The notes under the pieces are model-generated. The model was not told the DNA's origin. It made no database searches and worked only from the letters and a program-made list of their open reading frames with translations. Both the position numbers and the translations under genes were made by a program. 6,203 nt of DNA from DATEMK01 sp035275625 (lineage in GTDB: Bacteria > Bacteroidota > Bacteroidia > AKYH767-A > OLB10). Within the stretch, counting starts at the first letter, position 1; every line of letters starts with the position of its first letter. Where the stretch lies: the NCBI GenBank assembly GCA_035275625.1, contig DATEMK010000559.1, positions 1-6,203 of the forward strand. Direction: 5' to 3'. Below, in pieces: positions 1-6,099 of this stretch.

Positions 1-38
1 AAATTAGGAGTAAGTAAATCTGCATTTAATTATTTTCA

Positions 39-632
39 TCAAATTTTTTTCCAAAACTTTAATTTTCCATCAGGAGAAGTGTATTGAAATTTGTAGCCGG
101 GAGGAATTTCCTTGCAATAGCTCCAATAGGTGACAATGCGGGTTCCTTTCGGTGCCAATGCTAATTGATTGCGAACGTAAATGGTGCCTGTCTCATAATT
201 ACCGGGAGATGTCTTAACTGTATCATCTATTTTCGCCCCTATGTCTATATTTTCATGAAAAGGATTATAAAAATAAAAAGCGTCATATTCATTGAACTGA
301 ATTTCGGTAATGTCAGCATGAATAAAATGAACATTACAAATGCTGTAATATTTTGCAATTTTGTTTGACAATTCAAAAAGGTTAGCTCTGTATTCAACAC
401 CTGTGAATATTCCTTTGGAGCAACTTGCCCCTGCCAGGCAGAATTTACCTGCACCTGAACCAATATCTAAAACCCTTGTTCCGGGTTTTCTAACAAGATA
501 AGAAACGACCTCTTTGATGACTTCAATTGATGACCAATGTCTTTTGCTGAGCTTTTTGATTTTTTCAGGATAAATTGAATCGAATTGCTGGTCGGTCACA
601 ACAATGTTTGACTTCAAATATTCAAATATCAT
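39..632 (-). CDS. class I SAM-dependent methyltransferase
   Basis: This 197-residue protein is probably a soluble methyltransferase with a Rossmann-like AdoMet-binding fold. Visible motifs are motif I VLDIGSGAGKF at residues 54-64 (glycine-rich loop), an acidic residue ending the second strand (GVE, E80) that would bind the ribose hydroxyls, HADI at 106-109 (D107, adenine-side acid), and YNPF at 122-125 in the place of the catalytic [D/N]PP[Y/F]-like motif IV. The N-terminal 50 residues form a helical cap rich in Lys and aromatic residues. The NP-F motif suggests an amine or N-containing substrate, but that is inference and the substrate is unknown. The start at 632 gives a full domain and has no clear Shine-Dalgarno, as usual in Bacteroidota. 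It lies about 130 bp after the small gene ending at 763, on the same strand, so cotranscription is possible but not shown. No sign of damage. Confidence 0.85.
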   Translation of the reverse strand: MIFEYLKSNIVVTDQQFDSIYPEKIKKLSKRHWSSIEVIKEVVSYLVRKPGTRVLDIGSGAGKFCLAGASCSKGIFTGVEYRANLFELSNKIAKYYSICNVHFIHADITEIQFNEYDAFYFYNPFHENIDIGAKIDDTVKTSPGNYETGTIYVRNQLALAPKGTRIVTYWSYCKEIPPGYKFQYTSPDGKLKFWKKI

Positions 633-762
633 GTAGTAGTTGTTTTTTTATTATTTCTTTGTATTGCTATGACCAATGGATAGAAATTAACTAATCCCGT
701 TTTAACTAAAATTCATTCTGCAAATTCATATCTTTTAATTATTTTTTATAAAATTTCTATTT

Positions 763-1017
763 TCAAAAATATTCACTCCCAGAGTTTTTTTTAGGAGGAT
801 TCAAACTTTCTATTTCTTTCAGCAATTTACTTATCGCATCATCACACCCGGTATCTTTCAATTCTTCTTCTTTCAGTATTTTTTCAAAAAAGTCTCTGTA
901 AACTTCGTTCTGCACAATATTATCAGCATTGACATGAATAAAACCGAATCTTTTCAATTTCACAACTCCCAGCTCCAATAATTTTTCTTCTATGGTGTTT
1001 TCCCTATTTATTTTCAT
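763..1017 (-). CDS. small protein of unknown function, third gene of the H-like operon
   Basis: I do not recognise this 84-residue charged protein. It starts MKINRENTIEEKLLELGVV, continues with KRFGFIHVNADNIVQNEVYRD, then a Lys/Glu-rich helix and a polar C-terminus ending SEYF. It has no membrane segment or signal peptide and is probably a small cytoplasmic helical protein. I chose the ATG at 1017 because it lies one base after the stop of the preceding 57-residue ORF (TGA-A-ATG), matching the tight TGA-ATG junction upstream. A longer reading from an ATG at 1053 gives 96 residues and adds MGCSCCGKNHLE, whose C-x-C-C-x-x-x-x-H could be a metal site. That version would overlap the 57-residue ORF by 35 bp in another frame. 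The coding frame is convincing; the start is uncertain. Confidence 0.65.
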   Translation of the reverse strand: MKINRENTIEEKLLELGVVKLKRFGFIHVNADNIVQNEVYRDFFEKILKEEELKDTGCDDAISKLLKEIESLNPPKKNSGSEYF

Positions 1018-1018
1018 T

Positions 1019-1192
1019 TCAAGATGATTTTTGCCACAACATGAGCAGCCCATCTAAACTTATATCAACCATTTTATATGTGTATGGAATCTGCATTAAA
1101 GATATCATATACGCTGCCAACTTTGTTCCGGTGGGCATATTGTTTAATTCTTGTTTTACATATTGAAAATATCTATGTTCACTTTCATGCAT
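1019..1192 (-). CDS. 57-residue small protein, second gene of the H-like operon
   Basis: This short ORF fills the gap between the H-like gene and the next small gene. Its ATG (1192-1190) directly follows the TGA of the H-like gene (1195-1193) with no spacer, which suggests translational coupling. The product starts MHESEHRYFQYVKQELNNMP and ends DGLLMLWQKSS. Its composition looks like a real protein: an amphipathic N-terminal helix, then a more hydrophobic middle (TKLAAYMISLMQIPYTYKMV, about residues 23-42) too polar for a clear membrane helix. There are no cysteines and no known motif. I do not recognise the family. Support comes from its exact fit between neighbours and its protein-like composition; homologues in the same position would settle it. 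Confidence 0.6.
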   Translation of the reverse strand: MHESEHRYFQYVKQELNNMPTGTKLAAYMISLMQIPYTYKMVDISLDGLLMLWQKSS

Positions 1193-1585
1193 TCAAATAC
1201 CATCTTTATGTAAATGTTTTAGATATTTTTCATATTCTCGTGAAGATAACAAGTCCTTTAGCCCCCTTACATCCTGTAGTGCAATAATTATAATCCAATT
1301 AGAGTAGGGTTGAGTATTAAACACGTGAGGAGTAAGAAATTTGGAATGGTTCACAAATAAAATGGTTCCCGCAATTGGCATTAGAATTCTTTCTTTGGCT
1401 TTTTTACTATGAATTTCTCCGCATGATTCTCTTTTTTCGAACGAACTATTTGACTTTAAACAAATCAAATCAATTGGTCCGATGGAGTTTTGAAAATAAT
1501 CCGTAATTCCGACATAGATGTTTATTCCCAATTTCTTCATCCACAAATGGCTTTCCGTATATTTTAAGTCAACAGGAAAATGCAT
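1193..1585 (-). CDS. glycine cleavage H-like lipoyl-carrier protein
   Basis: The 130 residues match the length and order of GcvH. YTESHLW (9-15) corresponds to the YTESHEW signature, VGITDYFQ (25-32) to VGITDYAQ, MPIAGTI (69-75) to the SPVSGEV-like turn, FNTQPYSNWIIII (89-101) to the N-x-x-PYG-x-GW strand, and LLSSREYEKYL (112-122) to the C-terminal helix. Aligned to the usual E-S-V-K-A, the sequence reads HSKKA (59-63), so K62 is the expected lipoylated lysine; K61 beside it is unusual. GcvH carries the aminomethyl intermediate on lipoate between the P, T and L proteins. None of these partners is in the window, and the region around the lysine is divergent. It may instead be a GcvH-like carrier for another lipoate-linked pathway (LbpA-like or the SirTM-linked GcvH-L type); that is inference. 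It heads a compact operon and is divergent from a Crp/Fnr gene. Confidence 0.8.
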   Translation of the reverse strand: MHFPVDLKYTESHLWMKKLGINIYVGITDYFQNSIGPIDLICLKSNSSFEKRESCGEIHSKKAKERILMPIAGTILFVNHSKFLTPHVFNTQPYSNWIIIIALQDVRGLKDLLSSREYEKYLKHLHKDGI

Positions 1586-1797
1586 CTTAATAAGTTAAAT
1601 TTTGACATCAACCAAAGCATAATTAAAAGTTATTTGGTAAACCATAAAATAAACTGCGTGGCAGAATCGGCTATTTTATTTTTCTTGCGTGCCAAACAGG
1701 TATAATTCCAAATTCTTTCATACAATTTATTCTGAGAATATTCGACCGCAAAATTATTTTTCTGCTTTGAGAAAATTATTGAGCTAGATTAACTCCC

Positions 1798-1817
1798 ATG
1801 TTGATATTAATCAACAT
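1798..1817. promoter_or_regulatory. perfect FNR-type operator (TTGAT-N4-ATCAA)
   Basis: ATGTTGAT (1798-1805) and ATCAACAT (1810-1817) are exact reverse complements around the spacer ATTA. The inner 14 bp (1801-1814) match the established FNR/DNR consensus TTGAT-N4-ATCAA at every defined position. The centre is about 79 bp before the Crp/Fnr ATG and about 222 bp before the H-like ATG. Autoregulation of the adjacent gene is the simplest inference, with control of the divergent operon possible. Confidence 0.75.
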
Positions 1818-1844
1818 TTAATAACATGAAAAGTCAATTCTTCG

Positions 1845-1852
1845 TACATTCG
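1845..1852 (+). promoter_or_regulatory. possible -7 element of the Crp/Fnr gene
   Basis: TACATTCG matches the Bacteroidota -7 consensus TAnnTTTG at five of six defined positions. There is no TTG about 20 bp before it, which would fit an activator-dependent promoter. It places the palindrome centre roughly 45-50 bp before the inferred transcription start, a position where a Crp/Fnr protein could activate. This is weak evidence from one short motif. Confidence 0.25.
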
Positions 1853-1886
1853 CAAAACAAAAACCTACTTTCAATCGGTAAAATCA

Positions 1887-2582
1887 ATGTCCTTTCCATC
1901 GGAAAAATTTCAATTTAAAAGCAGTCAAATTTTTGAAGGATTGACAGACGATGAGAAAAAAATGCTTACAGCAAACAGTGTAACGCATAATTATAAAAAA
2001 GGGGAAATTATCTTTCGGGAGGGCGGTATTCCCATGGGTATTTATTTTTTGAAGGATGGAAAAGTAAAAAAATATAAAACTACAAATGAAGGCGGAGAAC
2101 AGATTTTTTATATCTGTAACCAGGGCGAATTGATGGGCTACCATGCTTTACTTAGTGAATCACATTATCCCGATTCGGCTGCAGCAATAGAAAACTCAAA
2201 AATTTCTTTTTTTCCGAAAGACGATTTCCTTGTGGTACTCAATTCTTCTCCCGTGTTATCAAAATGGTTGCTTAAATTGTTAAGTCATGAATTTAGCGTT
2301 TTCATTAATAATATTACCAGTTTGGCGAAAAAATCGGTACGTGAAAGGCTTGCCCTTGGGCTTTTGATATTAAATGAAAAATATGCGGTGAACGGTAATG
2401 AAAATACTCCGTCAGAAATTAATCTTTCACGGGGAGATTTGGCAAGCATGGTTGGAACTGCGAAGGAAACACTCGTGCGACTTTTGCACGATTTTAAGGA
2501 TGAGAAAATGATTGAAACCAATGGTCGCGTAATAAGAATTCTTGACAAAAAAAGTTTGGTAAAGGTGGCGAATTTTTATTGA
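1887..2582 (+). CDS. Crp/Fnr-family transcriptional regulator
   Basis: The 231 residues show the full family layout. An N-terminal cyclic-nucleotide-binding-like beta barrel covers about 15-125 (YKKGEIIFREG, GIYFLKDGKVK, GELMGYHALLS), a dimerisation helix about 125-165, and a winged helix-turn-helix about 175-225. The recognition helix has K193-E194-T-L-V-R198, equivalent to CRP R180-E181-x-x-G-R185 and FNR E209-x-x-S-R213. The only cysteine is C77 and the N-terminus has none, so an FNR-type 4Fe-4S cluster is excluded. In the phosphate-binding cassette E81 is kept, but the CRP R82 position is D96, so cAMP binding is unlikely. The signal may be haem/NO, redox or something else (DNR/NNR and HcpR types are examples), but this is inference. 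An exact FNR-type palindrome lies upstream. The ATG at 1887 gives the usual length. Confidence 0.9.
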   Translation: MSFPSEKFQFKSSQIFEGLTDDEKKMLTANSVTHNYKKGEIIFREGGIPMGIYFLKDGKVKKYKTTNEGGEQIFYICNQGELMGYHALLSESHYPDSAAAIENSKISFFPKDDFLVVLNSSPVLSKWLLKLLSHEFSVFINNITSLAKKSVRERLALGLLILNEKYAVNGNENTPSEINLSRGDLASMVGTAKETLVRLLHDFKDEKMIETNGRVIRILDKKSLVKVANFY

Positions 2583-2598
2583 ATTTTTATTGGAGTTC

Positions 2599-2655
2599 AA
2601 GCATAACTTAAATCTTTATGCTTCTTGCAAAGCAATTTTACTTGCTTGATTTAAG
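2599..2655. terminator. tandem hairpins after the Crp/Fnr stop, possible bidirectional terminator
   Basis: AAGCATAA (2599-2606) pairs perfectly with TTATGCTT (2616-2623) across a 9-nt loop. AAGCAA (2630-2635) pairs with TTGCTT (2642-2647) across a 6-nt loop. The first loop also contains CTTAAATC (2607-2614), the exact complement of GATTTAAG (2648-2655), so a long-range or pseudoknot pairing is possible. The site lies between convergent genes, which fits termination, but neither strand has a T-run directly after a stem, so it is not a classical intrinsic terminator. Confidence 0.35.
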
Positions 2656-2819
2656 CATCAAAATTTAACAAGTAAACATTTTTTCCTGAACCTGGTGGAG
2701 TAACAATGTCAGTTGCATTTAGCGGTTTTGCTCTTTACATGCGAAGTAAGAAAGATGTTCATCCGCCTTTCTCTCTTAAACCTGCGTTAGTCACACCATG
2801 AATATCTTGTGCTTTAATG
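2656..2819. other. unassigned intergenic sequence between convergent genes
   Basis: No intact gene is seen. The stretch from about 2685 to 2800 looks less AT-rich than the other spacers. On the plus strand one frame stays open from about 2680 to a TGA at about 2801, including GFALYMRSKKDVHPPFSLK, without a convincing start or a family I know. It could be a dispersed intergenic repeat, a decayed gene end or chance. Confidence 0.3.
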
Positions 2820-3737
2820 CTATTCAGTAGTTCTGTATTCCGTTACGAATTTTTTGTCAAGAAGGAATATACAAACTGTCAAAACAATTCCTGCAATAAT
2901 TCCTGCCCAGCCCGCAATGGAGCTGTAAAGTTCATTTCCATTTGCGATATACAATGCATACATTGCGCCTGTTGCGTTTATCATGCCATGTAACATGCAG
3001 GAACCTAAGATTGATTTTGTTTTTATTCTTACATAGGAAAATATTGGCGATATGGCTATGGTGAATAAGCACATCATAAGAATTCCAAAATATGGATGAT
3101 GAGGATAATTATGTCCCATTAAAATTACTGGGAAATGCCAAATGCCCCAAATAAGCCCGATAATAGTGCTTGCCTTCAGAAAACCCATTTTCAGAGTTTC
3201 TCTAAGCATCAGCCCGCGCCACCCGAATTCTTCGCCAAACATAAACGGCAAACTCAGGGTTGATCCCGCTAAAATTGCTTGCCCTAACATGGCGAAAAAA
3301 CCCAGCACGGGAGGGATGTGGGGAAATTCTACTTTATCAAGATCTACTTTGCCGCTGGCAAGTTCCCTGAGACGAAGATTAAAGTTCTCCTGGGTAAAGT
3401 CGAGCTGTCCGAATTGTGGTATTAAATGAGAGTTGCCGAGAATTGCAATTATTGCAAATGTCAATATCGTAAGAGCAAGAAAAAGAAGAGGGGTAAATAA
3501 AATCCATTTAATGGCCTTCTTATCAAATGTCCAACCATATTGTTTGAATCCCTCTTTATAAATATACTTTTGAATGACAAAGGTTGCCAAAGCCGGTCCA
3601 GGCATATAAAGTCCGGCAAGAAGAACCGTCCCGGGTATGCTGCCAATATTAATATGCGCCAGTGCCATAATTAATGCTACTGTCCAACTGAAAGCAAAGG
3701 AGAACAAAATATACAGGTTGATTTTTTTCCAATTCAT
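2820..3737 (-). CDS. CPBP family intramembrane metalloprotease (CAAX protease/Abi, PF02517)
   Basis: The 305-residue polytopic membrane protein has about eight hydrophobic segments (roughly 8-27, 36-57, 77-100, 143-168, 185-207, 217-236, 243-265 and 273-293). The CPBP active-site motifs are all present: E169-E170-x-x-x-R174 in GEEFGWRG, the second motif with H201 in IWGIWHF, and the third with H250 and N254 in LHGMIN. These Glu and His residues are expected to hold the catalytic metal within the membrane, as in Rce1-type enzymes. The hydrophilic loop at 102-140 is typical of the longer bacterial members. Bacterial CPBP proteins do varied jobs (bacteriocin self-immunity, peptide processing, regulated proteolysis); the substrate cannot be told here. 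The start at 3737 is preceded by a weak AAAGAGA. It is a single gene, convergent with the Crp/Fnr gene. Confidence 0.9.
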   Translation of the reverse strand: MNWKKINLYILFSFAFSWTVALIMALAHINIGSIPGTVLLAGLYMPGPALATFVIQKYIYKEGFKQYGWTFDKKAIKWILFTPLLFLALTILTFAIIAILGNSHLIPQFGQLDFTQENFNLRLRELASGKVDLDKVEFPHIPPVLGFFAMLGQAILAGSTLSLPFMFGEEFGWRGLMLRETLKMGFLKASTIIGLIWGIWHFPVILMGHNYPHHPYFGILMMCLFTIAISPIFSYVRIKTKSILGSCMLHGMINATGAMYALYIANGNELYSSIAGWAGIIAGIVLTVCIFLLDKKFVTEYRTTE

Positions 3738-3831
3738 AGTATCTCTTTGTTAATTTCTTGCAGTCAGTTTGAAGTTAGGACTATCGCTAAAAGGTGCCAA
3801 TAACATTTGCATTAAGGAACAAATGTGCTAA

Positions 3832-4172
3832 TTTTTTATTTCAAAATCAATCAAGATTATTGATCAGTTGAACAAAGAACATTATTTAATATTTTCTCCC
3901 ATGCCCCTGACATTACATTAATGCATGTGACCATTACACTTGACTCTCCCTTCTACAAACAAAACATTCGCAATTCAGAGAATTTGTGAAAAAGCTAAAG
4001 CTTTCTTGGTCGGAATTGAACGAAATAACGAACGGATATTAAATTCCGATTCAGGAATGATTTTGGAAAACGAAGATATTGCCTGGATGGGAGGAAATAA
4101 ACAAAAAATCAGGGAATTTTGAAAAATCTGAATTTTGAAACCATGAGTCCACATCGATATTTACATTTTTAG
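3832..4172 (+). pseudogene. decayed C-terminal remnant of a CPA2-type cation:proton antiporter (RCK_C/TrkA_C domain)
   Basis: The coding trace runs through shifted frames. About 3832-3896 encodes SIKIIDQLNKEHYLIFSP. A different frame, about 3897-3979, encodes APDITLMHVTITLDSPFYKQ and then NIRNS. The frame from about 3980 to 4122 encodes ICEKAKAFLVGIERNNERIL, then NSDSGMILENEDIAWMGGNK. A last shift at about 4119 gives LKNLNFETMSPHRYLHF to a TAG at 4172. Joined, this resembles the end of Bacteroidota antiporters with an RCK_C domain (pattern SPL-x-x-K-x-IR-x-SGIREK-x-x-x-LVVGIER-x-x-x-RILNP, then a GD-like turn). The membrane part (several hundred residues) and the RCK_N domain are missing. At least three single-base indels are needed, and sequencing error seems unlikely to explain that many together with the missing 5' part. 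The 3' end meets the DUF262 side tail to tail. Family identification is from memory of the motif pattern. Confidence 0.6.
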
Positions 4173-4237
4173 CCCTTATACAATTTAACGAACTCCTCTT
4201 GCGACCTTACATATTCTCCCACTTTACCATAAAGCAT
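4169..4237 (-). CDS. 22-codon ORF overlapping the DUF262 stop, possible truncated gene
   Basis: The stop of the DUF262-DUF1524 gene (TAA, 4239-4237) shares its last base with an ATG (4237-4235), the TAATG arrangement of coupled genes. The ORF encodes MLYGKVGEYVRSQEEFVKLY plus KG and then stops. It may be the surviving start of a truncated downstream operon gene, a genuine tiny peptide or chance. Its stop abuts the end of the antiporter remnant on the other strand, which would fit a recombination junction near 4170. Confidence 0.25.
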   Translation of the reverse strand: MLYGKVGEYVRSQEEFVKLYKG

Positions 4238-6099
4238 TATTCTTCGGCTATTTTTTGAAATTTATCCACTGACCAAATTTTTTCCGCAATATCTTTATAG
4301 AGTTCAGTACGGGTTTCAATATCCTGAACTTTAAATTTTTTGTGTGCCTGGAATGACAATCCTTCATTTTTATACCATTTTATAAAATTGGGATTTTTAT
4401 GATAGCAGTCTGGATGGAGGCTCTGAACAAGTAAATTTTGTTTTAAATAATGTGGTAATTTTATTTCATAACGGTCTTTGTTAAATGACTGATTTGTGCC
4501 CTTTGGCAACAGAACCAAATCCCCCAGTGAATTCCTATACCAATTAAAATCTGTTTTTTGGTCAAGTTCATCTTTGTGGTCTTCGTAAATATCTGCCCAT
4601 ATATGTTCTATCTGTGCAGGTTTTTTCACAGCATCCGACATGTAAGCATCAATGTGAGAATTGATGCCTGACTCATTTTCTATGTAATTTGTAATGCGAC
4701 CCAGAAAATAACGTACAAACCTTTTGTTCTGCTGGTGTAATGTAAATTCAAGAATCCCATCTAAATTTTCTTCAAATTCCTGAACACGTTTTTTTAGAAT
4801 ACCCGCTAAAGAATCAACATCTTTATTCCTGATTTCTTTTACCAGTGTATAAAGTGTATATCTTAAAGAACTTTGACCCAAGGTTCTGTTATTAACAGAA
4901 CGGTATACTGCAAAACAGTCAATAAAATGTGCTACTAAAAGAAGTTTTTTATTTTGTGTTTTTAAATCATCATCCTCTTTTATGGGAGCCATTAACAATG
5001 GAAATGCTAAAGAATCTGCAATCCAAAACCATGATGTCATGTATATCAAATTAAGGTCTTCATTGTAATTGTTTTGTGCATCTATGATTCTTAAATAAAC
5101 ACGGGAAAAAAAGTCAAATTTATCCTGAACAAAATCAAGAAACTCGGTGTCTTTTTCCAGTCCGATTAATTTAACTTTCTCTTTTACCCACGTATGAAAG
5201 GTTGTACCGATTTTTTCAAAATCCTCATTGAAAGAACCAACTTTTCCCTGGCGAATGGTGTCAGCATATTTAGCACGCAACCATGTCTTGAAAAATTCCA
5301 AATCTTCCTGCTGATTCCATTCATGAAGTTCTCCAATTCTTTTTTTCCATGAAACATTTAATTCATTTTTCTTTTTTACATCTTTTATCTTGGAAAGAAG
5401 ATATCCTTTCAACATTTCAGTAGGAGTAAGGTTCAAACCCCTATCATTCATTGTTTCAAAAATTGTATAAGCATTTTCCTCACTGTATGTAACAATTTTT
5501 ACAAAAATTAATTTTTCTTTAAGCCATGAAATAAAAAAGGGCAAAGCATTATCATTGATTTCAGGAGGAAAAATTTCCTGTATGTCGTTGTATCTTGCTA
5601 CAAGATATTTAACCGATTCATCATCATCTTCCGTTGGTTCATATTCACCTGTATTAAAAAGGGCATCAAAACAGTTTTGACGTTCTTCTACCTGCATATT
5701 ATAAGATTTTACATCATATTTTTCAGAAAAAATCAAAGTTTCTACCGCTTCTTTTTTCTCTAATTCAGCCTGTCTATTATTGAGAAATACAAGGAGAAGT
5801 GTGAGTGAAGTCAATCTTTGCTGACCATCTATAATTGAAAGCCTGCCTTCTTTATTACTCATTACGATGGGTCCCATGTAATATGAGTTATAATCTTCCA
5901 CTTCACTTCTTGAATGCTCAGGATTGTAATTAGATAAAAATGACGATGATAAATCATCAATCAATTGCTGTATGTGCTTTCTTTCCCAGCGATATTCACG
6001 CTGAAAATAATCAATTGTGAATTTTTGGCGATCTAAAATTCCTGCGAGTGTAATATCATTTGCATCAATTTTTGATGACAGTTGTGCTACATTGCTCAT
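4237..6099 (-). CDS. DUF262-DUF1524 (GmrSD-type) single-chain nuclease, probable defence protein
   Basis: The 620-residue protein has an N-terminal DUF262 domain (about 10-240). It carries FQREYRWER (32-40), the diagnostic IIDGQQRLTSL (89-99, with D91-G-Q-Q-R95) and FETMNDRGLNLTPTEMLKGY (214-233). A helical middle region follows at about 240-480, then a C-terminal DUF1524 His-Me/HNH-like domain at about 485-600. The latter shows IEHIWAD (497-503, H499), YRNSLGDLVLLPKGTNQSF (521-539) and YEIKLPHYLKQNLL (544-557). DUF262 domains are ParB/sulfiredoxin-like and bind or hydrolyse NTP; GmrSD, BrxU and SspE combine them with DUF1524 to cleave modified DNA. Restriction of modified phage DNA is therefore the likely role, but the target modification cannot be read here. 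The usual HIxP proline is replaced (HIWA), a form that I believe occurs in a long-chain subfamily. The ORF is intact with an A-rich leader, and no modification genes are adjacent. Confidence 0.9.
   Translation of the reverse strand: MSNVAQLSSKIDANDITLAGILDRQKFTIDYFQREYRWERKHIQQLIDDLSSSFLSNYNPEHSRSEVEDYNSYYMGPIVMSNKEGRLSIIDGQQRLTSLTLLLVFLNNRQAELEKKEAVETLIFSEKYDVKSYNMQVEERQNCFDALFNTGEYEPTEDDDESVKYLVARYNDIQEIFPPEINDNALPFFISWLKEKLIFVKIVTYSEENAYTIFETMNDRGLNLTPTEMLKGYLLSKIKDVKKKNELNVSWKKRIGELHEWNQQEDLEFFKTWLRAKYADTIRQGKVGSFNEDFEKIGTTFHTWVKEKVKLIGLEKDTEFLDFVQDKFDFFSRVYLRIIDAQNNYNEDLNLIYMTSWFWIADSLAFPLLMAPIKEDDDLKTQNKKLLLVAHFIDCFAVYRSVNNRTLGQSSLRYTLYTLVKEIRNKDVDSLAGILKKRVQEFEENLDGILEFTLHQQNKRFVRYFLGRITNYIENESGINSHIDAYMSDAVKKPAQIEHIWADIYEDHKDELDQKTDFNWYRNSLGDLVLLPKGTNQSFNKDRYEIKLPHYLKQNLLVQSLHPDCYHKNPNFIKWYKNEGLSFQAHKKFKVQDIETRTELYKDIAEKIWSVDKFQKIAEE

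Larger units (their letters stand above)
1586..1886. other. divergent intergenic region between H-like operon and Crp/Fnr gene
   Basis: These 301 bp hold no ORF that I can support. They must contain promoters for both divergent transcripts. The clearest element is the 20-bp palindrome at 1798-1817. Near the H-like start there is only a short TTGA-CA-TCAA (1602-1611), too compact for a Crp/Fnr box. I found no convincing Bacteroidota -7 box (TAnnTTTG) with a -33 TTG for the H-like gene. Confidence 0.6.

Noticed and set aside
1..38. A further minus-strand gene after the methyltransferase, starting from the TGATG overlap at 41-37
   Set aside because: That frame stops after 11 codons. Another ATG at 25 stays open to the window edge but has too few codons to judge.
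1602..1611. TTGA-CA-TCAA near the H-like start as a second FNR-type box
   Set aside because: The spacer is 2 bp with 4-bp arms, so the half-site spacing does not fit a Crp/Fnr dimer. Such short palindromes are expected by chance in AT-rich DNA.
1646..1682. AAAATAAA ... TTTATTTT inverted repeat in the divergent spacer
   Set aside because: It is a pure A/T low-complexity match that does not extend on either side and has no T-run or GC pairs to support a hairpin.
2607..2660. Possible integron attC site, because of imperfect inverted repeats beginning GCATAAC
   Set aside because: The first element does not fit RYYYAAC (it has A where Y is required), and no matching GTTRRRY end is present.
3850..3864. 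ATCAA-GATTA-TTGAT inverted repeat as an FNR-type operator for the CPBP gene
   Set aside because: The half-sites are in the wrong order with a 5-bp spacer, and the arms do not extend. The bases also fall inside the antiporter remnant.
3900..3934. Minus-strand 25-codon ORF upstream of the CPBP gene
   Set aside because: The plus-strand antiporter trace explains the same bases better, and the short peptide has no recognisable features.
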